From DASUNP01 sp035249305 (GTDB lineage: Bacteria > Acidobacteriota > Blastocatellia > UBA7656): a DNA stretch of 64,000 bases. The notes under the pieces were generated by a model. It had not been told where the DNA came from. It ran no database searches and saw only the letters and a program-made list of their open reading frames with translations. This document shows, in pieces, positions 26,288 through 34,294 of this stretch. The position numbers and the translations under genes were made by a program. Each line of letters opens with the position of its first letter. Within the stretch, counting starts at the first letter, position 1. The stretch covers positions 17,983 through 81,982 of the forward strand of contig DATFGQ010000113.1 of assembly GCA_035249305.1 (NCBI GenBank), given 5' to 3'.

Positions 26288-28579
26288 ATGAATACTCGCT
26301 GGCAAAGCCCGCGCACAGCCATACTCTTTGTCTGCTTAACGCTCGCGCTCGCCGCCGCCGCGCTCGCGCAAACTACAGGCGCAGGGAAGCGGCCGATGAC
26401 CTTCATGGACATACTCGCGATGCGCCAGGTCGCTAGCCCCGCCGTCAGTCCCGACGGCAAGTGGGTGCTCTACACGCTGTCGACGCCCGATTGGAAGACC
26501 GCGAAAAGCTATACGGACGTTTATCTGGTTTCGACCGACGCGGGCGCGCACTCGACGCGCCAGATGACCTTCACCAAAGAGAAGAACGAGACTACGCCTC
26601 GCTGGTCGCGTGACGGGCGCTTGTTCGTCTTCGCGTCGAACCGCGACGCGCCCGCCGCGTCGGCGAACCAGAACCAGCTCTACTTGATGCGCCCCGACGG
26701 CGGCGAAGCGCGGCGGCTTACGGACGCCAAAGACGGCGCAGGGCAGTTCGCCTTCAGCCGCGATGGGAAGTGGCTCGCCTTTTCCGCGGGCAAGAATGAC
26801 GAGCAGCAGGTCTGGGTCATCCCCGTCGCGAACATAGAGAACGAATCGCCTCGCCAGCTCATCAAGCACGCCACCCCCGTAAGCTCGTGGCAGTTTTCGC
26901 CCGACAGCAGGCGCATATATTTCCTCGCGCCCGAGAGCGCCGACAAAGACAACCGCGAGCGCAAGGAGAAGAAGTTCGACGTGCGCGTCAGAAACGAAGA
27001 CTCGCCGCTCGCGCACCTCTGGGCCTTCGACATAGAGACGGGCAAGGAGAGCCGCGTCACTTCCGGGAGCCAGTACAGCGTCTCCGACGTGACGGTGTCG
27101 AAAGACTCGCGGTGGGTCGCCTTTCGCGCGACGCCCAACGACCGCTACGCGCGCACCGTGACGGAAGAAGACATCTACGGCGACCTCTATCTCGTAGAGG
27201 CCGCGACGGGGCGAATGGAGCGGCTAACGGACAACAAAGAGATAGGCGAGAGCGCGCTCCGTTTTTCGCCCGACAGCCGGTGGATCGCTTTTTCGGCCGC
27301 CGACGATTTCACGTATTTTCGCAACGGCCGCATATACCTGCGCGCGGTCGATGACGCGGGAGGCAAGTGGAAAAAGCTCGGCTCGGATTTTGACGGCGAT
27401 CTGTCGGTCGGCTTCTGGTCGAAAGACGGAAAGACGATCTATTTCAACGAAGGGCTGCGCGCCACCATCCAGCTCATGTCGGTCGCAACGGACACGGGCC
27501 GAGTCACGCAAGTAACGCGCGAGCAGGCGTCGCTCTCGGCCAATCAAGACGATGACACGGGGATGGTACTCATCAACTACTCCGACACAGTGACGCCGCA
27601 AACTATATATGCGGTCGCGTCCATAGACAAAGCAGGAAGCCGCGCCGCGTGGAAACAACTGACCGACGCGAACCCGCAGGTGAAGGGCTTCGAGCTCGGC
27701 CAGACCGAGACCGTGCAGTGGAAATCGAGCGACGGCCGCATGGTCGAGGGGCTCCTGGTCAAGCCCGTAGGCTACGCGCAAGGCAAGCGGTATCCGCTGA
27801 TCGTTCAGATTCACGGCGGGCCCGCGAGCGCCGTCGCGTTGAACTTCAACGCGAGTGCCGGGTATTACTCGCACGTCTACGCGGGGGCCGGGTACGCCTG
27901 CCTCCTGCCGAATTACCGCGGCTCGACGGGCTACGGCGAGCGGCACAAGATGGAGATAAGCGGCGATTATTTCCGCCTCGGCTACGACGACATCATGACG
28001 GGCGTGGACCATCTGATCGCGATCGGTTTAGTCGACGCCGACAAGATGGGCGTGATGGGGTGGAGCGCGGGCGGCCACTGGTCGAACTGGATCTTGACGC
28101 ACACGAACAGGTTCAAAGCCATCTCGTCGGGCGCGGGCGCAGTCAACTGGATCTCCATGTACGCGCAGAGCGACATACAGCGCAACCGCGAGTTTTATTA
28201 CCGTGGTCTTCCTTACGACAACTTCGAGCACTACTGGGACGTGTCGCCGCTCAAGTACATCAAGAACGCCCGGACGCCGACCCTCATTCACGTAGTCGAC
28301 GGCGACCCGCGCGTGCCGCGCCCGCAGAGCGAAGAGCTCCACATGGCGCTCAAGAAGTTAGGCGTGCCGACCGAGCTTTTCGTGTACCCAGGCACGACGC
28401 ACGGCATCACAGAGCCGCGCAATCAACTGGTGAAGATGGTTTCGGAGTTCAACTGGTTCGAAAAATGGATTCGCGGCAAGCAAGGCTGGTTCGAATGGCG
28501 CGAGCTGCTCTCGACGCTCAAAGACGACAAGGCCGAAGAGAAGAAGAAGGAGACCCCCGACGCGGCGAAAGAGCCGTAA
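26288..28579 (+). CDS. S9-family peptidase (prolyl-oligopeptidase-like), secreted
   Basis: The 763-aa product has a signal peptide (LFVCLTLALAAAALAQ) and a propeller with blades such as VSPDGKWVLYTLSTPD, WSRDGRLFVFASNRDA and FSPDSRWIAFSAADDF. The C-terminal hydrolase has VMGWSAGGHWSNW (Ser), VVDGDPRVPRPQSEELH (Asp) and YPGTTHGITEPRNQ (His). An acidic and lysine-rich tail (about 30 residues) follows. GAGGAGG precedes the ATG. The final S9 domain and a similar blade pattern make it a paralog of the gene at 18907. The cupin gene follows within 26 bp. Confidence 0.93.
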   Translation: MNTRWQSPRTAILFVCLTLALAAAALAQTTGAGKRPMTFMDILAMRQVASPAVSPDGKWVLYTLSTPDWKTAKSYTDVYLVSTDAGAHSTRQMTFTKEKNETTPRWSRDGRLFVFASNRDAPAASANQNQLYLMRPDGGEARRLTDAKDGAGQFAFSRDGKWLAFSAGKNDEQQVWVIPVANIENESPRQLIKHATPVSSWQFSPDSRRIYFLAPESADKDNRERKEKKFDVRVRNEDSPLAHLWAFDIETGKESRVTSGSQYSVSDVTVSKDSRWVAFRATPNDRYARTVTEEDIYGDLYLVEAATGRMERLTDNKEIGESALRFSPDSRWIAFSAADDFTYFRNGRIYLRAVDDAGGKWKKLGSDFDGDLSVGFWSKDGKTIYFNEGLRATIQLMSVATDTGRVTQVTREQASLSANQDDDTGMVLINYSDTVTPQTIYAVASIDKAGSRAAWKQLTDANPQVKGFELGQTETVQWKSSDGRMVEGLLVKPVGYAQGKRYPLIVQIHGGPASAVALNFNASAGYYSHVYAGAGYACLLPNYRGSTGYGERHKMEISGDYFRLGYDDIMTGVDHLIAIGLVDADKMGVMGWSAGGHWSNWILTHTNRFKAISSGAGAVNWISMYAQSDIQRNREFYYRGLPYDNFEHYWDVSPLKYIKNARTPTLIHVVDGDPRVPRPQSEELHMALKKLGVPTELFVYPGTTHGITEPRNQLVKMVSEFNWFEKWIRGKQGWFEWRELLSTLKDDKAEEKKKETPDAAKEP

Positions 28580-28604
28580 CGCGATTTCAAAGGAGATCAG
28601 TTCT

Positions 28605-29048
28605 GTGAAACGTCCGGCTGCGCTCGTCGTCACTCTGGACGCCGTGAAAAAAGACGCGGCGCTTAAGCCCGGCGGCCGGGGCGCAAGAAAGCTGCTCGTC
28701 ACGGAGCTCTACCCCGAAACCGAGCGAGAGGCGACCGAAGTCTTATGGACGCCTCCCGCCGCCGGGGAGCGTTGCCCGGTCCAGGTGAGTGAGAACGCGG
28801 AGTCGGCCGTCTTCACGGAGCGGGCCTCGCAGGACCGGCATTACCACCGCGAGGCTACGGAGATTTATCTGGTCGTCGAAGGCGATATGACGATAGAGGT
28901 CGAAGGCACTGATTACAGGCTCGCGGCCGGCGACATGATCTTGGTCAACCCCGGCGCGGCGCACGAAGTCAAACCCGGTGAGGATAGATTCATCTGCCGC
29001 GTCATCGCCGTGAACTCCGGAGGTCCCGCCGATAAGTTCCTCGCTTAA
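28605..29048 (+). CDS. Cupin-domain protein
   Basis: The 147-aa product has a single cupin barrel. The first motif is RHYHREATEIYLVVEGDM (two His and Glu), the second is LAAGDMILVNPGAAHEVKPG (His), as in mannose-6-phosphate-isomerase-like sensors and in small dioxygenase-type cupins. The ligand cannot be inferred. The start is a GTG with AAAGGAG upstream. It lies 25 bp after the S9 peptidase gene and is probably co-transcribed. Confidence 0.8.
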   Translation: MKRPAALVVTLDAVKKDAALKPGGRGARKLLVTELYPETEREATEVLWTPPAAGERCPVQVSENAESAVFTERASQDRHYHREATEIYLVVEGDMTIEVEGTDYRLAAGDMILVNPGAAHEVKPGEDRFICRVIAVNSGGPADKFLA

Positions 29049-29066
29049 GTTTCTCGCTTCGTGAAT

Positions 29067-30023
29067 CTATTTCGCCGGGCGGTAGCCTTTAGGGTGGTGC
29101 AGGTGCACGTCGGATTCGGCCGTCACTTCTATTCGGCGAAAGCCTGATCGCGTGTTCGAGCTTCGGTAAGTTATCACCCACTGCAACCCCATCAGCTCCT
29201 TAAGGTCTTTGAGGTACGGCTCGAAGCTCACGAAGTCCGTGCCTGAAAAGAATGCCTCTCCGCCCGTCTCGTCCGCCAGCCGGTTCAACGAGCCCTGGCC
29301 GAAGTTCGACGCGATGCGGCTCGATCCCGTCACCCCGACCGAAGGCGCGTAAAAGGTGAAGACGGCGACGCCGCGCCGCTGCGCGTCGGCGATCGCGCGG
29401 TCGAGGTCTATGGAGAGCGTAGGGCTCGCGCTGGAAAACCCTCTTGAAATGTCGAGCCCGTCGGAGACCAGCAAGATCATTCGCCTGCCCTCGGGCTCCG
29501 CGTCGAACCGCTTCAAAGCTTCGCGCACTTCTACGTAAGGGTTGAAAGGCGCGCTCGACGCGCTGCTCTTAATTATGCGCAGCGAGTCGGCCGCGCGCTG
29601 GCGGTCCGTGGTGAAATCCTGCGTGACGTTGATGCTCCCTGCCGTCAGATACCCTGTCATCACGCGCGAGCCTTCGGGCAGGCCGCGGATAAACTCTTTG
29701 ATCTGTTTGATCTCGTTGTTGACGCGCGTCACCAGATCATCCTGAATCAAAACGGCGAGCACCAGAGGCGCTTCCGACGCGCGCTTCGCGGATAGAATCT
29801 GCTGGGGGCGCTTCTCTTCCCGCACTGAAAAATCGCCCGGCTGGAGCGCGCCCGCCGCCTGGCGCGTGCGGTCGCTGTGCGGGTGGGCCGTCACAAGTAT
29901 AGTCACTTCGCTCCCATCGACGCGGAGCCTTCGCGATTTATCCTGCGCGCTCACGCCCGCGATCAGAAAAAGAGTTGCGACGGCGGCTGCCACGGCCGGG
30001 GCAATGATAGTTTTCTGTCTCAT
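29067..30023 (-). CDS. VWFA-related secreted protein with degenerate MIDAS
   Basis: The 318-aa product has a signal peptide (AVAAAVATLFLIAGVSAQ) and the VWFA-related family layout, with LPEGSRVMTGYLTAGSINVT, LILLVSDGLDISRGF and a C-terminal TYRSSNTRSGFRRIEVTAE. Where the first metal-binding motif DxSxS is expected the sequence reads VLIQDDLVTR, so metal binding may be lost or altered. The sister gene at 6290 keeps the motif. ATG 30023 with GAGGAG upstream is preferred; the longer frame to 30182 runs into the heptanucleotide repeat and is not credible. Confidence 0.82.
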   Translation of the reverse strand: MRQKTIIAPAVAAAVATLFLIAGVSAQDKSRRLRVDGSEVTILVTAHPHSDRTRQAAGALQPGDFSVREEKRPQQILSAKRASEAPLVLAVLIQDDLVTRVNNEIKQIKEFIRGLPEGSRVMTGYLTAGSINVTQDFTTDRQRAADSLRIIKSSASSAPFNPYVEVREALKRFDAEPEGRRMILLVSDGLDISRGFSSASPTLSIDLDRAIADAQRRGVAVFTFYAPSVGVTGSSRIASNFGQGSLNRLADETGGEAFFSGTDFVSFEPYLKDLKELMGLQWVITYRSSNTRSGFRRIEVTAESDVHLHHPKGYRPAK

Positions 30024-30088
30024 ATCTTTATTCTCCTCAAACCACATTAAAATTCTAACGCGCCCGCGCGGCTCTAGCCACCCGGAGA

Positions 30089-30325
30089 AGTCCTGAGTGC
30101 TGAGTGCTGAGTGCTGAGAGAGTGTGTGAAAAGCCCCGCAGGGGCTCGATGTTTGTAGAAGGGTCGCGTAACCATTATTCAACTCCTACGGAGTTGGGGC
30201 GTATTTACGCTATTGTTCTACAAACATCGGGCTCCTACGGAGCCGAGTAGCTTACTATTACTCAGCACTCGGAGCCGAGTAGCTTACTATTACTCAGCAC
30301 TCAGCACTCAGCACTCAGGACTTTT
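30089..30325. repeat. Heptanucleotide inverted-repeat element, copy 2, split by a REP-like block
   Basis: The left arm 30089-30118 (AGTCCTG, then AGTGCTG three times) and the right arm 30292-30325 (ACTCAGC repeats ending in AGGACTT) are the two halves of the element seen intact at 14871 and 59360. Between them lie about 170 bp of other repeats: AGCCCC-GCA-GGGGCT, a perfect 14-bp inverted repeat (30147-30160 with 30216-30229), the palindrome AACTCCTACGGAGTT (30180-30194) and a 32-bp tandem duplication. This fills the gap 30024-30354 between divergent genes. Confidence 0.8.
30239..30302. repeat. Perfect 32-bp tandem duplication
   Basis: The unit that begins GGAGCCGAGTAGCTTACTAT occurs at 30239-30270 and again at 30271-30302 without change. 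It includes part of the heptamer array, which suggests recent slippage or duplication. Confidence 0.9.
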
Positions 30326-30354
30326 CTTGATCTGTGTGGTAGTTTATAGAACCT

Positions 30355-31605
30355 ATGAAAAGCGCTGCAGCCGAAGCCAAAACGAAAAGCCCTTCCACCT
30401 TCAACCGAAAAGTAGCCTGGGCGGTGATAATAGTCTTATTACTGATGGCGCTCGCGCTCGTCGTAATACCGATGAGGGTCATCCACCCGTTCAAGCCGCA
30501 GACGCTCGAAGGGCTGGAACTCGCCTACGCGTTGCGCCGTTGGGCGCCGTCGGCCACCTTCATCTCTTCGGTCATCACGATAACGCTTGCGCTCTGGCTC
30601 TGGCGCGGCGCGCGCCGCTGGTGGCGTAAGACATTGCTCGTCATCCTGGTCGTCCTCTCGGCCGGCGTCACATGGTTTGCGCGGCAGAACATATTCGAGT
30701 GGATGTTCAGCCCGCAGCCCGGCGCTTCGTACGCGCGGGTGGCCGAGGCCGGTTTCGTAGACGAGGCCGACCGCGTCATCGCCATAGAGATCAACGGCGA
30801 GGCGGTCGCCTACCCCGTGCGCCAGATCGCTTACCACCACGTAGTCGAAGACACGGTCGGAGGCGTGCCCGTAGTCGCCACCTACTGAACGCTCTGCCAC
30901 ACCGGTCTGGTGTGGGAATCGGTCGCAGAAGGGCGCAAGCTGACTTTTCATCTCGCGGGCATCAACAACCAGAACTTCATCATGCGCGACGACGAGACGG
31001 GGTCGTGGTGGCAGCAGATCACCGGCGAAGCCGTCCTCGGGCCGCTCAAAGGGAGCAAGCTCAAGCGCGTCGATCACGACGAGATCTCGTTCGCCACCTG
31101 GAAGCGCGAGCAGCCCGGCGGGCGCGTCTTGAGGCCCGACGAAGCGGTGAAGGATAAATACGCGCCCGCCGATTGGGAGGAGCGGGTCGGGCGTATGCCT
31201 GTCGTCACGCCCTCGGCCGAAGGCGACACGATCCCCCCGCGCGAGCTGATGCTCGGCCTTGAGATCAACGGCTCGTCGAAGGCTTACCGGTTCAGCGACC
31301 TTAAACGCCAGGCCCCGCTCGTTGACACTCTGGGCGGGGCGCCGATTGTGATCGTGATGGACGAAGAGCGTCGCTCGGCGCGCGTGTTCGACCGCTCCGT
31401 AGACGGGCGCGCGCTGGAGTTCTTCTTAAAGCCCGATGCCGCGCCTTTGAGACTCGTCGATTCCGAGACGGGCAGCCAGTGGGATTTTTCGGGCAAGGCG
31501 GTCGCGGGCCCGCTCGCGGGGCGGACGCTTACAAAGCTGCCGTCGCTCAGCGATTACTGGTTCGACTGGAAACTGTATCATCCCGACACGACGGTCTATC
31601 AATAA
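30355..31605 (+). CDS. DUF3179 membrane protein with in-frame UGA: candidate selenoprotein
   Basis: The frame from ATG 30355 is open to 31605 except for one TGA at 30886-30888 (codon 178). Residues 20-42, 67-84 and 93-108 are membrane helices; the basic loop RGARRWWRK lies between helices 2 and 3, which places the DUF3179 domain outside the cytoplasm. The domain runs on both sides of the TGA: EINGEAVAYPVRQIAYHHVV, VGGVPVVATY, then [UGA]TLCHTGLVWES, LTFHLAGINNQNFIM, WWQQITGEAVLGPL. In DUF3179 proteins, as I recall them, a cysteine follows this tyrosine (YCxxC-type), so UGA takes the place of Cys178 with Cys181 as partner. A hairpin with GGUCU loop follows at once. Selenocysteine insertion is the leading reading; a nonsense mutation or base error is the alternative. 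No ribosome binding site is clear. Confidence 0.7.
30889..30929 (+). promoter_or_regulatory. Candidate bacterial SECIS element
   Basis: Directly after the UGA, a perfect 7-bp stem CCACACC (30897-30903) with GGUGUGG (30909-30915) closes the five-base loop GGUCU (30904-30908). Further pairing of UCUGC (30893-30897) with GCAGA (30925-30929) could form an alternative lower stem. GGUCU is the SelB-contacting loop of the E. coli fdhF SECIS. Fifteen bases separate UGA from the loop, close to the 18 in fdhF. I do not see the bulged U of the E. coli stem. Confidence 0.6.
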
Positions 31606-31864
31606 AAGAGCGCCTTGCTTGACCGCTCCGTCATAAACGGCGGCCGGCTCGTCACTACTCAAGGCCGGTTCGTACCAATTCACTTTGCCGCAAAAGAGCT
31701 TTCATACAATATGCGGCCTTGGGATTCAGGATGTGCCTCGTTCTTTTTGATCGAGCGTCGGTTTTTTGGATGATGCAGTAAGTGTGGTTGTGTTGTCGAG
31801 CAGTCGCTCCCAAAGCGATTGCGGAATGGGAGAGCTAGGCCCGTTTATCTCTCACGGCTCTCAA

Positions 31865-31949
31865 GCCGGGACTGCACTTTCGGTCCCGGCGGTGGCACGA
31901 GATCAATCAATCAGTCCTGTAACTAATCTCGGGCTTCACGCGGCCCGAG
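31865..31949 (+). other. Structured leader with two hairpins before the LytS-like kinase
   Basis: In the gap 31606-32003 the only clear structure is a pair of hairpins: GCCGGGAC (31865-31872) with GTCCCGGC (31883-31890), and CTCGGGC (31928-31934) with GCCCGAG (31943-31949). They are close to the kinase start at 32004 and have no T tract, so they could be leader RNA structure. The rest of the gap shows no coding potential or known riboswitch pattern. Confidence 0.45.
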
Positions 31950-32003
31950 GTTATGGTAATCTTGATTAGTCTCATGTCACCACTTCTTTTGCCGAGGAAT
32001 AAC

Positions 32004-33152
32004 ATGAAGCTTGTCATGATGTGGCGAGACCGCAGGTACAGGTGGAGTCTTATCTTCATCATCTGGACGTTGTTCGGCCTCTTCCTCGCCAGCCAGATGT
32101 ACATGGACTACTCGCGCAGCGACCGCCCCTTCAAGTGGCAGAAGATCCTTCTGCTTGAGATGAGCTACGGCTACATCTGGGCGCTGCTCACACCGCTGAT
32201 GCTATGGCTCGCGCGGAAGTTCCGCATCGAGCGCAACCACTGGCAAGAGAGCCTCACGATACACATTTTCGCGAGCCTTTTTATAGGTTTTACGACGCGG
32301 CTGGCCCACGATTTAATGTTCTATTTCTTCGTCTACGACGGCGCCCGCCCGATCACGCTCGTCAGGGTTTTACAGAACGTCTATTTGATATTCGACTACG
32401 GCATGTTGATCTACTGGGTGATACTGCTGATCAACTACTCTTTCGATTATTACCGCCGCTACCAGGAGGGCGAGGTCAAAGCATCCCGCCTCGAAACGCA
32501 GCTCGCGCAGGCGGAGTTGCAGGCGCTCAAGATGCAGTTGCAGCCGCACTTCCTTTTTAACACGCTCCACTCGATATCGGCCCTCCTGCACAAGGACGTG
32601 AACGCGGCCGACACGATGATCGCCAGGCTCGGCGATTTCTTGCGGCTGACGCTTGAAAACGCGGGGACTCAGGAGGTGTCGCTTCAAGAGGAGATAGAGT
32701 TCTTGAGGTGCTACCTGGAGATCGAGCGTATGCGTTTCCGCGACCGGCTGACGGTCCAAATAAACATCGAGCCCGACGCGCTGGCCGCGCGCGTGCCCAA
32801 TTTGATCCTACAGCCGATCGTAGAGAACGCCATACGCCACGGCATCGCCCCGCGCTCGAAGCCCGGCCGCATAGAGATCTCCGCCCGCCGGCAGGACGGG
32901 CTGCTCCAGGTGCAGGTGACAGACGACGGGCCGGGCCTTCCGACAAACGGCCACTCGAAAGGAATACTCAAAGAGGGCGTCGGCCTTGCCAACACCCAGG
33001 CGCGGTTGCAGCAGATCTACGGCAAGACGCACCGCCTGGACCTGTCCAACGCGCCGCTGGGCGGGCTCACCGTCACGCTCGAAATCCCCTTCAAAGAAGA
33101 GTTCGCCGAGCGCCGCGCTCAAACTACCCGGCCTATAGCCACGCACGTCTAG
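32004..33152 (+). CDS. LytS-type membrane sensor histidine kinase
   Basis: The 382-aa product has four predicted membrane segments in residues 10-160 (WSLIFIIWTLFGLFLASQMY, LLTPLMLWLA, IHIFASLFIGF, LIYWVILLINYSF) and a short coiled coil. The His_kinase domain follows with the phospho-acceptor in LQPHFLFNTLHSISALLHK. The ATPase domain has the N box NLILQPIVENAIRHG and G boxes DDGPGLP and GVGLANTQARLQQIYG. In this family the kinase phosphorylates a LytTR regulator, here the next gene (137 bp downstream). ATG 32004 has GAGGA upstream and is preferred to 31953. The signal is unknown. Confidence 0.9.
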   Translation: MKLVMMWRDRRYRWSLIFIIWTLFGLFLASQMYMDYSRSDRPFKWQKILLLEMSYGYIWALLTPLMLWLARKFRIERNHWQESLTIHIFASLFIGFTTRLAHDLMFYFFVYDGARPITLVRVLQNVYLIFDYGMLIYWVILLINYSFDYYRRYQEGEVKASRLETQLAQAELQALKMQLQPHFLFNTLHSISALLHKDVNAADTMIARLGDFLRLTLENAGTQEVSLQEEIEFLRCYLEIERMRFRDRLTVQINIEPDALAARVPNLILQPIVENAIRHGIAPRSKPGRIEISARRQDGLLQVQVTDDGPGLPTNGHSKGILKEGVGLANTQARLQQIYGKTHRLDLSNAPLGGLTVTLEIPFKEEFAERRAQTTRPIATHV

Positions 33153-33289
33153 CCACACCTGTTAACAGAGTCAAACACTGGTGCGTCTCATTAAAGTATT
33201 CGCACAATATTTGTGTGGCAAAATCGAACAGCGCGCAAAAATGAACTGATTGAATCGTTCCGACGTTAAAGGAATCAAAGGAGAAGCCA

Positions 33290-34069
33290 ATGTCGGAGTC
33301 CGCGCGGATACGGGTCTTGATAGTCGATGACGAGCCGCTCGCCCGCGAGCGCATCCGCGAGATACTCGAACAGCACCCCGAAGTCGAAGTCATAGGCGAG
33401 TGCACGAACGGCCGCGAAGCCATCGAGGCGGTCAACCGCGAGCTGCCCGACCTGATATTCCTCGACATACAGATGCCCGAAACGGACGGCTTCGCCGTCA
33501 TAGAGGCCCTGCCCGCCGACCGCATGCCCTGCGTCATCTTCGTAACGGCTTATGACCAGTACGCCGTGCGCGCCTTCGACGTGCTGGCGTTAGACTACCT
33601 GTTAAAGCCTTTCGACCGCGAGCGGTTCGAAAAAGCCTTGAGCCGCGCTAAGAAACAGATACTCGCCGAGCAGGGCGGGAACTTCGGCGAGCGAATACTC
33701 CGCGCGCTGGAAGAGATAAAGACGCGGCCCGTTTACCTTGAGCGGCTCGTAATAAAGACGAGCGGCCACATATTCTTCCTGAAGACGGACGAGGTCGATT
33801 ACTTCGAGGCCGAGGGCAATTACGTGCGCCTGCACGCGGGCAAAGAGTCTTACCTTTTGCGCGACACGATAAGCGCGATCGAGTCGCAGGTCGATCCTAA
33901 GAAGTTCCTCCGCATTCACCGCTCCACGATCGTCAACATCGACCGCATACAGGAGTTGCAGCCGTGGTTCCACGGCGAGTACCGCATCATCTTAAACAGC
34001 GGCGCGGAGCTGACGCTTTCGCGCACCTACCGCGAGAAGCTGCACGAGCTTTTGGGGCGGCCGATTTGA
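33290..34069 (+). CDS. LytTR-family response regulator
   Basis: The 259-aa product has a receiver domain (1-125) with the acidic pocket IVDDEP, the phospho-acceptor Asp in DLIFLDIQMPETDG, Thr in VIFVTAYDQYAV and Lys in DYLLKPF. The C-terminal LytTR DNA-binding domain (about 150-255) has IFFLKTDEVDYFEAEGNYVR and FLRIHRSTIVNIDRIQEL. AAAGGAG precedes the ATG. It is the partner of the LytS-like kinase just upstream. A TonB receptor begins 225 bp downstream in the same direction and could be a target. Confidence 0.93.
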   Translation: MSESARIRVLIVDDEPLARERIREILEQHPEVEVIGECTNGREAIEAVNRELPDLIFLDIQMPETDGFAVIEALPADRMPCVIFVTAYDQYAVRAFDVLALDYLLKPFDRERFEKALSRAKKQILAEQGGNFGERILRALEEIKTRPVYLERLVIKTSGHIFFLKTDEVDYFEAEGNYVRLHAGKESYLLRDTISAIESQVDPKKFLRIHRSTIVNIDRIQELQPWFHGEYRIILNSGAELTLSRTYREKLHELLGRPI

Positions 34070-34294
34070 CGCGCGCCGAGCGCCCGGCGGCCCGTCACAG
34101 TTTTAGGCCGCTTCGTCCCACCCTCCGTGTGCTATAACCCAAAACCATTTTCCAGCCCCCTTCTCTCAAATACCCTTAATGTCACTCTGGCAGTGGTCTG
34201 TGTTGTCAAATAAAGAGGCCAGGCCACATGAACGTTCATCTCGCCCGGCGTGGGCGAGATTTACCATTCCCGATTCTTTTTGGAAGGAGAAGAA

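Noticed and set aside
29067..30182. A longer N-terminus (to 30182) for the second VWFA protein
   Set aside because: The extension is translated from the heptamer repeat array and the palindrome block and would hide the signal peptide. ATG 30023 has a good ribosome binding site.
30886..30888. Use of UGA as a sense codon throughout the genome (code change)
   Set aside because: Several intact genes end in TGA, for example the sigma factor (48598-48600) and the DinB gene (58750-58752), and no other gene here has an internal TGA.
30910..31605. A separate gene starting at ATG or GTG after the UGA in the DUF3179 locus
   Set aside because: The frame is the same as upstream, no ribosome binding site precedes it, and the DUF3179 domain would be cut in half. 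Readthrough or mutation explains the data better.
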